DNA of 64,000 bases from Xanthomarina arctica (GCF_014638915.1 NZ_BMFQ01000001.1:558001-622000); one strand, 5' to 3'. Numbered from the stretch's first letter, positions 15,152-23,645 are shown. Translations and numbers: made by a program. Notes: a model not told the origin generated them from the letters alone.

Positions 15152-16390
15152 TTACATTTTAAAAATCCAATCGGCTGGATTTTGAGTGGCACTGTCTTTA
15201 AAGATACTAAAGCTTAAAATGGTTTCTTTGTTAGAAGGGTTTGTAAATACTTGTCCTATTTCTTGTTTGGTAGTTACGTTGTCTCCTTTTTTAACATACA
15301 CTTTCGAAAGGTTTTTATAAACCGTTACATAATTACCATGTTGTATTAAAACCGAAAGATTTCCATGCTTTATTGCTTGAACAGCCAATACTTTTCCATT
15401 AAACACGGCACGAATTGGTGCACCTTCTTCCGTAGCAATACGAACCCCATTACTTTGTATCATAACAGATGTTACCACTGGATGTGGTTGTTTTCCATAA
15501 CGAAGTTTTACAACACCTTTTTCTACTGGCCAAGGGAGCTTTCCTTTACTGGACACAAAATTATCTGCTAATATTTTATCTTCTGGCGTTAATGCAAAAC
15601 CTGTTGAAGCGGCGCTAGAAGTTGCTGGAGCCCCTTTCTTTTTATTAGATTCGGCAATAGCGTCACGGATAATTTTTTCAATTTCTCGATCGATTTTATC
15701 TGCTTCGTTTTGCTTTTGTCTAATCTGTGCTGTATAATTATTTAAGTTTTTATTGATGGAAGTCATCAAACTTTGTTGCTCCTGTAAATCGGATTCAAGG
15801 GCTTTTTGCGCCACTCGGTTATCGTTAATAAGCTTTTGTTTGTCTTCTTTTTGTTTTAACAAAGCCGTGTTCGTTTCTTGTAATTGAACTGTTTTAATTT
15901 TTATGGCTTCACCTTGTTCTTTTTGATATGCCGCATACTGATTGATGTACTGCACACGTTTATAAGCCTGCTGAAAATTACTAGACGATAACAAAAACAT
16001 CACTCTGCTTTGTTCACTTTTACTTTTATAAGAGGTAACAATCATTTTTGCGTAATTGTCTTTAAGGGTTTGAAGCTCGTCTCTTAATTCGGTAATTTTC
16101 TTTTGATTAGTGTTTATTTCCCTAGTCAATAAATTGGCTTGCTGATTGGTTACTTTAATCAGGTTTTGACGCACACTAACCTTATAACTTATATCTTCAA
16201 TAAGTGAGGTTTGAGATTTTTTCTGGGATTTATTTTTGAAAAGTAAATCGTTTATTTGCTTGATTTCTCTACTAAGTTCCTGACGACGTTCTTCTAACTC
16301 TTGCTGTTTTTTACTTTGCGAAAATCCAACAAAACTACTTAAAGTGAAGACTAGTAGGAATAAGTATTTTAATATGTTTTTGTACCCCAT
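15152..16390 (-). CDS. EnvC-like murein hydrolase activator with degenerate LytM domain
   Basis: A 412-residue secreted protein. A signal peptide (about 1-25) is followed by a long coiled coil (about 27-250, with runs such as KKQQELEERRQELSREIKQ). A C-terminal LytM/M23 domain follows (about 285-412). The positions expected to hold zinc ligands appear changed: VMIQSNGVRI lacks the usual His, YVTVYKNLS replaces the YxHL His, and LSFSIF replaces the LHFEI His. This is the EnvC pattern, an activator of amidases in septal peptidoglycan cleavage rather than an active endopeptidase. It follows the DUF4292 gene with no gap. Confidence 0.88.
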   Translation of the reverse strand: MGYKNILKYLFLLVFTLSSFVGFSQSKKQQELEERRQELSREIKQINDLLFKNKSQKKSQTSLIEDISYKVSVRQNLIKVTNQQANLLTREINTNQKKITELRDELQTLKDNYAKMIVTSYKSKSEQSRVMFLLSSSNFQQAYKRVQYINQYAAYQKEQGEAIKIKTVQLQETNTALLKQKEDKQKLINDNRVAQKALESDLQEQQSLMTSINKNLNNYTAQIRQKQNEADKIDREIEKIIRDAIAESNKKKGAPATSSAASTGFALTPEDKILADNFVSSKGKLPWPVEKGVVKLRYGKQPHPVVTSVMIQSNGVRIATEEGAPIRAVFNGKVLAVQAIKHGNLSVLIQHGNYVTVYKNLSKVYVKKGDNVTTKQEIGQVFTNPSNKETILSFSIFKDSATQNPADWIFKM

Positions 16391-17170
16391 TTATTTTAAG
16401 ACTATTTCTTCAAATCCTGATGGTATGCTAAAAGGATATCTTAAATCTTGGTTCAAAGATACAGATTTGAATTCCATTTCTATAACAGTTTCTTTGTCTC
16501 CTTCTAACACATTTATTTTAATGTTCTCTGGCAAGCTTTGCTTATCTACTTCCTGATAACTTAAATAATCTATTTGAAGAAATCTCGCTTCAGTAGTTTG
16601 AGCCAGTTGTTGTGAATCTATTTTAAACTGAATGGGATTGATTAGGTAAAACAATTCGAAAAGTGCTAATTGTTCTTTAGGTTGAAACAGGTATTTTTCA
16701 TTATTTACAGACATGCTATAATCTGTTTTGTTTAAAGGAAACAATGGGTTCCCTAATAATAGATTTTGTACTTTTTCGAAATCTAAATCGGTTCCAAGAA
16801 TCTCACTTAAAAAGCTGAAATTACCATCAAAATAGGTATTATCTAACTTGTTATAAAAACTTACCTTTTCTGGAGTAATCATCACTCTAATGATGTTAAA
16901 CGACGAACTTATCCAAATAATCTGATCTTTCAACATTCTATAAGAAACCGTGTGCGTTTGCGAATCGTCGCCTTGAGAATAAGCAATTCTAACCTTAGCC
17001 TGTAAGGTTTTAAAATCTGGGGCGGTTTTGTGGTTTTCCTTGATAACCTCTTTTGAAGATAAACTCAAGTTTGCAGTGCCGTCTGAAGCTACCTTAGTGG
17101 ATTTGCAACCAGTAAAAAATAAAATGAGTAATCCTAAAACAACGGATTTTATATAGGTTGATGTATTCAT
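16391..17170 (-). CDS. DUF4292 family lipoprotein
   Basis: A 259-residue predicted lipoprotein (lipobox LLILFFTGC, Cys about 22). It has a beta-rich body typical of DUF4292, with SYRMLKDQIIWISSSFNIIR and a later FYNKLDNTYFDGNF in content. The fold resembles LolA/LolB-type lipoprotein carriers, so a role in outer-membrane lipoprotein or envelope trafficking is plausible but inferred. It overlaps the TPR gene by one base and abuts the EnvC-like gene, so the three are probably one operon. That order is one I recall from many flavobacteria. Confidence 0.8.
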   Translation of the reverse strand: MNTSTYIKSVVLGLLILFFTGCKSTKVASDGTANLSLSSKEVIKENHKTAPDFKTLQAKVRIAYSQGDDSQTHTVSYRMLKDQIIWISSSFNIIRVMITPEKVSFYNKLDNTYFDGNFSFLSEILGTDLDFEKVQNLLLGNPLFPLNKTDYSMSVNNEKYLFQPKEQLALFELFYLINPIQFKIDSQQLAQTTEARFLQIDYLSYQEVDKQSLPENIKINVLEGDKETVIEMEFKSVSLNQDLRYPFSIPSGFEEIVLK

Positions 17171-18531
17171 TAATTTGTAAGTTCTAACTGTTTGGCTTTA
17201 TCACTAAACGTATTGGCTTTGGTAGTATTGTTTAACAAAGTATAAGCCAAACTAAGTTGTTTGTAAAAATCGACTTCCATTTTAGGGTCGTCAATAATAT
17301 AATCGAGGCCAGTTTCTAGAACGTCAACAGCCTGTTTCGACTTATTAAGTTTATTTAATGCCACCCCATTTACCAAGTATAATAAGGGTTGTGAAGGGTA
17401 TTTTAACAAGGCCGTTTCGCTTTTAGTAATGGCTTCATTATAATGTTCTAAGTCAATCTCTAGAAGCAACACATTTTTTAAAACGGTGAAATTATCTGAA
17501 TCTATTTTTAAAGCTTCATTAAAGTATTCCAAGGCTTTTGGCTTATCTCCTTTCGCTAAATAATATTGCGCTAATTCTATCTGACTTTTTTCGTTTGTAT
17601 CGTCTAAAGTAAAACTGGTAGCTTCAACCAAATCCTGTTCGTATTGTGGGTTTTCAGCGACAAATTTCACAAAATCTGTTAAAACCATCATTTTAGCTTC
17701 TGGCTTAATTTGCGGACTTTGCATAACAATTTTCATAGATGCAATGGCCTGCTCTGGATTATTATCTTCCAAATAAAACTTATAAAGTGCTAAGTGAACC
17801 AGTTGTGAATTAGGCTTTAATTCTAATAATTTTTTTGCAGTCTCGTATGCTTTTACTTTATCGTTGTTTTCGCTATATCTAAAAATTAATGCTAGATAGT
17901 TTGATTCTTCATCTGGATGATCAACCACACGTTCCTCCAGGTTCTCTATTTGATCCTTTTTACGCCCTGTTGCCGCATAGATTTGATTTCGCATTAAATC
18001 TCTAGAAGGTGTGATGCCTTGTTCTTTATCCAATTCATCCAAAATCTCAAGCGCTTCGTTATAATCTTTAGACTTAAAATACAACATGGCTAAATCTTCT
18101 TTATAATCTGGATGATATTTAACGAGCTGTTTAACCGTTTTAATGGCTTTGTCGTAATCGTTTTGTTGTGCGTATACTTCGTAAAGCTCATCCAAATACC
18201 ATTCGTTTTCTGGTTCTGCTTTTACGGCTTTCTTTAAAGCATCTTCGGCGGCACCAAAGTTTTTTAAGAGATTGTAATTTTTACCTAATTCATAATAAAA
18301 AACCGATTGCGATTTATCAAGCTCTACACACTGTAAAAGAGCAGTAACAGCGCGATCATAATTTTCAATTCCCTTTTGTTTTATGGCTTCAAAAAATAAT
18401 TCTTGGGTTCTGTCTTCAACGTCACCTAAGTCGTCGTCTGGCGTTTTATTAAAATCTACTTGCGCATAGATTGCCTGTGGAGTGAAAATCATTCCGAAGA
18501 AAAAAATGAGGATGTAGATTTGTTTTTTCAT
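17170..18531 (-). CDS. Tetratricopeptide-repeat protein
   Basis: A 453-residue secreted protein. A signal peptide ends near QAIYAQ (about residue 24). The rest is a chain of TPR helices, visible as repeated units such as YYELGKNYNLLKNFGAAEDA, WYLDELYEVYAQQNDYDKA and LAQYYLAKGDKPKALEYFNEA. It probably acts as a periplasmic scaffold in the same envelope operon as the DUF4292 and EnvC-like proteins. The specific partner is unknown. A palindromic element lies 3 bases before the ATG and could influence expression. Confidence 0.8.
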   Translation of the reverse strand: MKKQIYILIFFFGMIFTPQAIYAQVDFNKTPDDDLGDVEDRTQELFFEAIKQKGIENYDRAVTALLQCVELDKSQSVFYYELGKNYNLLKNFGAAEDALKKAVKAEPENEWYLDELYEVYAQQNDYDKAIKTVKQLVKYHPDYKEDLAMLYFKSKDYNEALEILDELDKEQGITPSRDLMRNQIYAATGRKKDQIENLEERVVDHPDEESNYLALIFRYSENNDKVKAYETAKKLLELKPNSQLVHLALYKFYLEDNNPEQAIASMKIVMQSPQIKPEAKMMVLTDFVKFVAENPQYEQDLVEATSFTLDDTNEKSQIELAQYYLAKGDKPKALEYFNEALKIDSDNFTVLKNVLLLEIDLEHYNEAITKSETALLKYPSQPLLYLVNGVALNKLNKSKQAVDVLETGLDYIIDDPKMEVDFYKQLSLAYTLLNNTTKANTFSDKAKQLELTN

Positions 18532-18533
18532 AA

Positions 18534-18553
18534 ATGCCTGCGAAAGCAGGTAT
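18534..18553 (-). repeat. Palindromic element copy before the TPR gene
   Basis: ATGCCTGCGAAAGCAGGTAT on the plus strand, so the TTTC loop is on the minus strand. It pairs, in opposite orientation, with the copy at 18687-18706 across a 133-base stretch with no gene. Confidence 0.75.
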
Positions 18554-18686
18554 CTTAGGGTTATTTTTAAATTTATTCTAATTTATGCTCGATTCCTTAA
18601 ACAATCTGTCGATTCATATTTAAAAAAGCGTTTAGCTTGTTTGTCTGTTTATAAATGTTCCAAAATTTTTGTCTACTTTTTATGAG

Positions 18687-18706
18687 ATTCCTGCTTTCGC
18701 AGGAAT
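18687..18706 (+). repeat. Palindromic element copy after the nucleotidyltransferase gene
   Basis: ATTCCTGCTTTCGCAGGAAT is a perfect 8-bp stem on a TTTC loop, 1 base from the stop codon of the next gene. It is oriented opposite to 18534-18553. Confidence 0.85.
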
Positions 18707-18707
18707 T

Positions 18708-19727
18708 CTACTCTAATACTGAATAATCTCCAATACTAACTTTTGTGAAATCACCAACGTATTTTACGTGATTCCCAATCATGGCTTCGTCTAAATTAGC
18801 ATTTTTAATAGAAGTATGGCTTTGTATTAAGCTATTTTTAACGGTTGAAGCTTCAATCGTACAATTGTTTCCAATGGATACATTTGGCCCAATCGTTGCG
18901 TTTGTTAAGACTACATTTTCGCCAATAAAGCAAGGTTCTATAATGGTTGAATTAGTGTTTGTAACCGATGAAGCAATAAGTTGTTCTTCTCCATCTGCTT
19001 TTAAAAAGCCTAACATTCTTGTATTGGTTTCAATAGTGACTGGTTTGTTACCACAGTCCATCCACTCATCGACAGTTCCAGTTTTAAAAACCTTTCCTTT
19101 TGCCATCATGCCTTTAATACCATCGTTAATCTGGTATTCGCCACCGTTAATGATGTTGTTATCCAAGACATGTTGCAATTCTTCTTTTAAAACGGCTACA
19201 TCTTTAAAGTAATAAATTCCTATAACAGCTAAATCGCTTACAAAGGTTTCTGGTTTTTCAACCAATTCTATAATCTCGTTATTAGCATTTAACTTAACAA
19301 CTCCAAAAGCTTCAGGTTTATCTACTTGTTTCACCCAAATTACGGCATCTGCTTCAGGGTCTAAATTGAAATCGGCTCTAATTAGCGTATCTGCATAAGC
19401 AATTACGGCTGGACCAGAAAGCGATTCTTTGGCACACATAATGGCGTGACCTGTTCCTAAAGGTTGGTCTTGACGATAGATTGTAGCTTTTGCATTTAGG
19501 CTTTTTGCCAAGTCTTTTAGGCTTGAAACAACATCGTCTCCAAACCAAGCTGGATCTCCAAGAATAAAGGCAATTTCATCTATGGGTTGGTCTAAAACTT
19601 TTACAATATCCTTTACTAACCTATGGACAATAGGTTGTCCAGCAACCGGAATTAAAGGTTTTGGTACTGTTAAACTATGTGGACGTAGACGAGAACCTCG
19701 TCCTGCCATTGGTACTATTATTTTCAT
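18708..19727 (-). CDS. Sugar-phosphate nucleotidyltransferase with left-handed beta-helix tail
   Basis: A 339-residue cytoplasmic enzyme. The N-terminal nucleotidyltransferase domain has the signature MAGRGSRLRPHSLTVPKPL (from about residue 7), which binds the NTP. Next come GTGHAIMCAKE and an acidic metal site (YADT). The C-terminal part (about 255-330) has hexapeptide-type repeats (IGENVVLTNATIGPNVSIGNN). This layout fits the glucose-1-phosphate thymidylyltransferase or GlmU-like uridylyltransferase group. It makes NDP-sugars for envelope glycans. The exact sugar is not evident. Palindromic elements lie at both ends of the gene. Confidence 0.85.
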   Translation of the reverse strand: MKIIVPMAGRGSRLRPHSLTVPKPLIPVAGQPIVHRLVKDIVKVLDQPIDEIAFILGDPAWFGDDVVSSLKDLAKSLNAKATIYRQDQPLGTGHAIMCAKESLSGPAVIAYADTLIRADFNLDPEADAVIWVKQVDKPEAFGVVKLNANNEIIELVEKPETFVSDLAVIGIYYFKDVAVLKEELQHVLDNNIINGGEYQINDGIKGMMAKGKVFKTGTVDEWMDCGNKPVTIETNTRMLGFLKADGEEQLIASSVTNTNSTIIEPCFIGENVVLTNATIGPNVSIGNNCTIEASTVKNSLIQSHTSIKNANLDEAMIGNHVKYVGDFTKVSIGDYSVLE

Positions 19728-19732
19728 ACGAG

Positions 19733-19750
19733 TGCCTGCGAAAGCAGGTA
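19733..19750 (-). repeat. Palindromic element copy, left side of the GIY-YIG gene
   Basis: TGCCTGCGAAAGCAGGTA on the plus strand, 5 bases before the nucleotidyltransferase ATG and 16 bases after the GIY-YIG stop. Its minus-strand reading (AGATACCTGC...) matches the right-hand copy at 20098 (AGATTCCTGC...), so the two form an inverted pair around the GIY-YIG gene. Confidence 0.8.
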
Positions 19751-19766
19751 TCTATTAATTATTAAA

Positions 19767-20081
19767 CTAAAATCTTAATTTATTATTATTAAATTTCCAG
19801 TTGATACTTAAATCGGACCAACTAGGATTCATGTCTTCTATTAATTCAATTTTCCAATCACGCTTCCACTTTTTAAAATTTCTTTCTCGCTTTTCGGCTT
19901 CGATTCCGTTTTCAAACTCTTCAAAATATATTAATTTATCACAATTATATCTAGCTGTAAAAGCATTTGGATGAATTTTAAGCTTGTGTTCTTTGACTCT
20001 TTCCTCAATATTATTTGTAACTCCAATATATAAAACACCATTTGGCTTGTTTGTCATGATATAGACGTACCAGTGTTTCAT
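19767..20081 (-). CDS. Small GIY-YIG nuclease-family protein
   Basis: A 104-residue single-domain GIY-YIG protein of the UPF0213-like type. The two hallmark strands are WYVYIMTNKPNGVLYIGVT (VYI...YIG), followed by a conserved Arg/His region (NNIEERVKEHK) and the Glu-containing ALE-type segment (FENGIEAEKRE). These are catalytic elements of homing-type and repair endonucleases. The cellular role of these short forms is unsettled. It sits inside an otherwise conserved operon between dut and the nucleotidyltransferase. An opposed pair of palindromic elements brackets it, which suggests insertion. Confidence 0.88.
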   Translation of the reverse strand: MKHWYVYIMTNKPNGVLYIGVTNNIEERVKEHKLKIHPNAFTARYNCDKLIYFEEFENGIEAEKRERNFKKWKRDWKIELIEDMNPSWSDLSINWKFNNNKLRF

Positions 20082-20097
20082 AATTTTCGATTTAGAG

Positions 20098-20117
20098 ATT
20101 CCTGCCTTCGGAGGAAT
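20098..20117 (+). repeat. Palindromic element copy, right side of the GIY-YIG gene
   Basis: ATTCCTGCCTTCGGAGGAAT, one stem mismatch, directly abutting the dut stop codon. It has opposite orientation to 19733-19750. Confidence 0.8.
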
Positions 20118-20552
20118 TTATTTAACGCCTGTACTCCCAAAACCACCTTCACCTCTAGAGGTTTCAGAAAGTTCTTCGACAGAAATCCATTCAGCACGTT
20201 CATGTTTAGCGATGACTAATTGTGCAATACGCTCTCCATTTTCTATAGTAAAATCTTCATTTGAAAGGTTGACAAGAATCACACCAATTTCACCTCTGTA
20301 ATCTGCATCTACTGTTCCAGGGGCATTTAAAACGGTAATTCCCTTTTTAGCGGCTAAACCACTTCTTGGTCTTACTTGTGCCTCAAAACCTATAGGTAAT
20401 TCTATAAAAAGTCCTGTCCCTACAATACTTCGTTCTAAAGGTTTTAGTGTTCTAGATTGAGATAAGTTGGCTCTTAAATCCATTCCTGCAGATGCTATGG
20501 TTTCATAGTTTGGTAACGCGTGTCTGGATTTGTTGATTATCTTTATTTGCAT
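20118..20552 (-). CDS. dut: dUTP diphosphatase
   Basis: A 144-residue trimeric dUTPase that hydrolyses dUTP to dUMP and pyrophosphate, keeping uracil out of DNA and feeding dTMP synthesis. All five motifs are visible: [29 protein letters not shown] (with the catalytic Asp), the region [10 protein letters not shown] and the C-terminal [10 protein letters not shown] flap. Length is normal. In this operon it lies between the flippase and the GIY-YIG gene. Confidence 0.97.
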   Translation of the reverse strand: MQIKIINKSRHALPNYETIASAGMDLRANLSQSRTLKPLERSIVGTGLFIELPIGFEAQVRPRSGLAAKKGITVLNAPGTVDADYRGEIGVILVNLSNEDFTIENGERIAQLVIAKHERAEWISVEELSETSRGEGGFGSTGVK

Positions 20553-20559
20553 AATTTAA

Positions 20560-20586
20560 GATTCTTCGTTTTATTCTGAATGATAG
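20560..20586 (-). repeat. AGATTCTTCG...CTGAATGA repeat copy
   Basis: A divergent copy of the TCATTCAGAG repeat in reverse orientation, filling the gap between the flippase stop and the dut start. Confidence 0.55.
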
Positions 20587-20587
20587 A

Positions 20588-22051
20588 TTAACTTCTTTTT
20601 AATATTTGTTTCAATTCATTTTTTTCCGAATAAAAAACAATACCCAAAAATACAATTAACATCGAGATTCCTATAACATAATTCTCCCTAAAATGATAAA
20701 AAGAAATGACAGACATGCTCATGGAAAGCATTAAATAAACTCCTATTTTTTTCAAATTATAAGGAATAGGATAATATTTTCTACCATAATAATAAGATAA
20801 AAACATCATTAAGCTATAAGCCACAAGAGTTGCAACTGCAGATGCTTTGTAACCATAACTCTTAATAAAAACTAAGTTTATAATTAGTGTAACTGCAGCA
20901 CCAATTATAGAAATATAAGCTCCAAACTTTGTTCTGTCTGTTATTTTATACCAAACTGAAAGGTTGTGATAAATCCCTAAACATAAATTTGCCATTAATA
21001 TAATTGGAACTACCCACATAGCTTCCCAATAGGCCTCGCTTCTTACAATAAGATGTTTTAAAACATCGGCAAAAACAACCACACTTAATAAAATTATTGA
21101 GCCAAAAGCAACAAAAAATTCTAAAATTTTAGCATAATTTTTTTGTGGATTATTGCTTTTAGAATGACTAAAAAAGAAAGGCTCAATACCTAATTTATAA
21201 GCTGTAACAAAAAGCGTCATAAAAACCGCTATTTTATAGCAAGCTGAATACATTCCAATTTGAGTTTCAGCTATATCTGGAGGTAATAACCTATCAAGTA
21301 AAATACGATCAAATGTTTCGTTTATGGAAAATGCTATTCCAGCTATTAATACAGGAAAGGCATAACGGAACATCGATTTCCACAAAGTTACATCGAACTT
21401 ATACTTAATTTTAGTATAGAAAGATATAAGTAGAAGCAGTGTTACTGCGCTTGCAACAAGGTTGGCAATAAAAATATAACTGACCTCAAAATTGGGAATA
21501 TATATTTTTTGAAAAAAAGAATTATCAATAGCCAAATTCTTTAAAGACAATAAAAAGAATAGATTAAGAACTAAGCTAATAACAACATTTAAAATTTTAA
21601 TTAATGCATAACGCATGGGTTGTTGAGTAGCTCTTAACCAAGCAAATGGAATAATAACTAAAGCGTCTAGCAGTAAAATCCAAATAACTAAATTTATATA
21701 CTTTGCTTCTATATGAATTAAAGAGGCTATTTGATTTTGGAAAATTAGAGCTAAAACAAAAAATAATAATGACGATATTATTAATGCTATTGCAGACGTA
21801 CTTATAACCTTGTTGGTATCTTCATCTTTATTAAAAAATCTAAAAAAGGCTGTTTCCATGCCATAGGCTAAAATGACATTAAAGAGCACAAAATAAGAGA
21901 AGATAACTGAAACCTTACCATATTCTGCAACAGAGGATAGTACCCCTTCTGTTGTATAAAGTGGTACCAATAAAAAACTTAACATTCGTGGTAGCACCGT
22001 TGCTAATCCATAAATAAAAGTTTGTTTAAACAGAGATTTTAAAGTACTCAA
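20588..22051 (-). CDS. Lipopolysaccharide biosynthesis flippase (Wzx/MATE-like)
   Basis: A 487-residue polytopic membrane protein with about 12-14 hydrophobic segments and the N-terminal signature FKQTFIYGLATVLPRMLSF, typical of polysaccharide (PST/Wzx) transporters. It probably moves a lipid-linked glycan unit across the inner membrane. It heads the dut-nucleotidyltransferase-TPR run. It is far from the surface-polysaccharide locus at 40724-62819, which has its own flippase, so it probably serves a different glycan. Substrate cannot be read. Confidence 0.85.
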   Translation of the reverse strand: MSTLKSLFKQTFIYGLATVLPRMLSFLLVPLYTTEGVLSSVAEYGKVSVIFSYFVLFNVILAYGMETAFFRFFNKDEDTNKVISTSAIALIISSLLFFVLALIFQNQIASLIHIEAKYINLVIWILLLDALVIIPFAWLRATQQPMRYALIKILNVVISLVLNLFFLLSLKNLAIDNSFFQKIYIPNFEVSYIFIANLVASAVTLLLLISFYTKIKYKFDVTLWKSMFRYAFPVLIAGIAFSINETFDRILLDRLLPPDIAETQIGMYSACYKIAVFMTLFVTAYKLGIEPFFFSHSKSNNPQKNYAKILEFFVAFGSIILLSVVVFADVLKHLIVRSEAYWEAMWVVPIILMANLCLGIYHNLSVWYKITDRTKFGAYISIIGAAVTLIINLVFIKSYGYKASAVATLVAYSLMMFLSYYYGRKYYPIPYNLKKIGVYLMLSMSMSVISFYHFRENYVIGISMLIVFLGIVFYSEKNELKQILKRS

Positions 22052-22110
22052 GTGCTAGTTTTTGGTCCGCTAAATATACAGTTTTATAAGACGCCATACA
22101 ACCAATTAAA

Positions 22111-22617
22111 TTATGGTTGCCTTGGTGGAGCAGATGGGTATTCTTCGCGAGATTTTTCAACAAGGTTTTTTACTTTAAGATATTTGGTTGTATTTTTCTC
22201 TATATAACTTATAACACATTCGTTATTGTCTAGTTTAAATGGATCATTAGCTTCTTTTAAAGGCGTTTTGTTGCTAAACTCATCTTTATCTCTATTACTC
22301 ATTATAACGTCTTCACGTTGATTTAAATCGGTTTTAAAACTAGCCAGATACCCAATTTTACCGATTTCCATTTTTGCTTTATAACCTCTAAAAAAAACGG
22401 AATCGAAAACCACATGATTTTTATTTGAAACAACATTAATTATCATATGTATTCCAGAACCACCTCCTTGAACACCTGCGAACCAAGTTTGGTAACTTAC
22501 TTGTCCCAATTCGAAAGACGCTTGTTCTTGAAGCTTTTGCGCGCTAGAACAATGTGTAAAGCTTATAATGATCCCGATTATTGATAAGACTGCAAAAATT
22601 TGCTTTTGTAATTTCAT
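22111..22617 (-). CDS. Putative lipoprotein of unknown function
   Basis: A 168-residue protein with a signal peptide and Cys at the expected place (IISFTHCSSAQKL). The body is beta-rich (VVSNKNHVVFDSVFFRGYKA) and the C-terminus is Pro-rich (YPSAPPRQP). I do not recognise a family. It lies alone between the end of the atp operon, marked by a terminator, and the flippase gene 60 bases downstream. It may be cotranscribed with the flippase. Confidence 0.65.
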   Translation of the reverse strand: MKLQKQIFAVLSIIGIIISFTHCSSAQKLQEQASFELGQVSYQTWFAGVQGGGSGIHMIINVVSNKNHVVFDSVFFRGYKAKMEIGKIGYLASFKTDLNQREDVIMSNRDKDEFSNKTPLKEANDPFKLDNNECVISYIEKNTTKYLKVKNLVEKSREEYPSAPPRQP

Positions 22618-22671
22618 TCTATTCTTAATTATGGTTTTATAAAGATACTAAATCAAATAGTGTTCCATAAA

Positions 22672-22698
22672 AAAACCTCACTTTAAAAGTGAGGTTTT
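22672..22698 (-). terminator. Terminator after the atp operon
   Basis: AAAACCTCACTTT (22672-22684) pairs with AAAGTGAGGTTTT (22686-22698), with flanking A and T runs. It follows the atpG stop by about 45 bases on the minus strand. Confidence 0.8.
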
Positions 22699-22712
22699 GG
22701 TTTTTATATTAT

Positions 22713-22741
22713 AAGATTCTTCGCTTACGCTCTGAATGACA
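22713..22741 (-). repeat. AGATTCTTCG...CTGAATGACA repeat copy
   Basis: Reverse-oriented copy of the TCATTCAGAG...GAAGAATCT repeat, 2 bases from the atpG stop codon and before the operon terminator. Confidence 0.75.
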
Positions 22742-22743
22742 GA

Positions 22744-23604
22744 TTAATTATTAAGTGCTTCTGCTCCACCAACAATCTCAAGGATCTCGTTAGTAATAGA
22801 AGCTTGACGTGCTTTGTTGTAAGTTAATTTTAACTGATCTCTTAATTCTGTTGCGTTATCTGTTGCTTTGTGCATGGCAGTCATACGCGCACCATGTTCT
22901 GAAGCAAAAGAATCTCTAATTCCTTTATATAATTGAGTTTTTAAAGATTTAGGAATTAATTGCTCAACGATTTCAATTTTTGAAGGTTCAAAAATATAAT
23001 CTAAGTTTACATTAGCGTCAGCTTCAACAGGAACAATTGGTAAAAATTGTTCAGTCATGATTTCTTGAGTAGCCGCATTTTTAAATTTGTTGTAAACAAT
23101 TACAATTTTATCGTAATCGCCAGCAACAAACATATCCATAAGGGATTGCGCTATTTCAGCAACATTATCGAAGGTTAAATCTTCATAAACATCACTTTCA
23201 TTAGCAATAACCTTATTGGTCTTTTTAAAAGCATCATTTGCTTTTTTACCAATAGCTAAATAAGAAACCTCTTGATTAGCATATGTGTTTTTAGCTAATT
23301 TGTTTACTTCCTTAATGATGTTAGAATTGAATGCACCACATAAACCTCTATTAGAAGTAATAGCAACAATAAGTACATTTTTCACTTCTCTTTGGTCTGA
23401 AAATTTACTTCCAGAATCTGCATCTAAAGTGGCACTTAAACTTTGTAAAAGTTGCGTTAACTTATCAGCATAAGGACGCATGTCGGTAATAGCATCTTGT
23501 GCCTTCTTTAATTTTGCAGCCGATACCATTTTCATGGCACTAGTGATCTGCATGGTTGAAGATACCGATGATATTCTGTTACGTATTTCTTTTAGATTAG
23601 CCAT
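22744..23604 (-). CDS. atpG: ATP synthase F1 gamma subunit
   Basis: A 286-residue gamma subunit, the rotating central stalk of F1. The N-terminal coiled-coil start (MANLKEIRNRISSVSSTMQI) and the C-terminal helix (HGARMTAMHKATDNATELRDQL) are the conserved pair that enters the alpha/beta ring. The middle holds the Rossmann-like domain (LIVAITSNRGLCGAFNSNI). Length is normal. It is separated from atpA by an inserted four-helix-bundle gene. No atpD follows: the operon ends with a terminator. Confidence 0.97.
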   Translation of the reverse strand: MANLKEIRNRISSVSSTMQITSAMKMVSAAKLKKAQDAITDMRPYADKLTQLLQSLSATLDADSGSKFSDQREVKNVLIVAITSNRGLCGAFNSNIIKEVNKLAKNTYANQEVSYLAIGKKANDAFKKTNKVIANESDVYEDLTFDNVAEIAQSLMDMFVAGDYDKIVIVYNKFKNAATQEIMTEQFLPIVPVEADANVNLDYIFEPSKIEIVEQLIPKSLKTQLYKGIRDSFASEHGARMTAMHKATDNATELRDQLKLTYNKARQASITNEILEIVGGAEALNN

Positions 23605-23616
23605 AAAACTAGTTGT

Positions 23617-23645
23617 GAGTTATGAGTGCAGAGTTATGAGTTTTT
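23617..23645 (+). repeat. Left arm of the inverted repeat around the four-helix-bundle gene
   Basis: The 29-base arm is made of two GAGTTATGAG units and ends TTTTT. It matches the reverse complement of 24043-24071 at 26 of 29 positions. It overlaps the stop codon of the four-helix-bundle gene. Confidence 0.85.

Noticed and set aside
18781-19212. Open frame of 143 codons on the plus strand inside the nucleotidyltransferase gene
   Set aside because: It lies fully within a well-supported gene on the other strand and has no family signature; it is a shadow frame.
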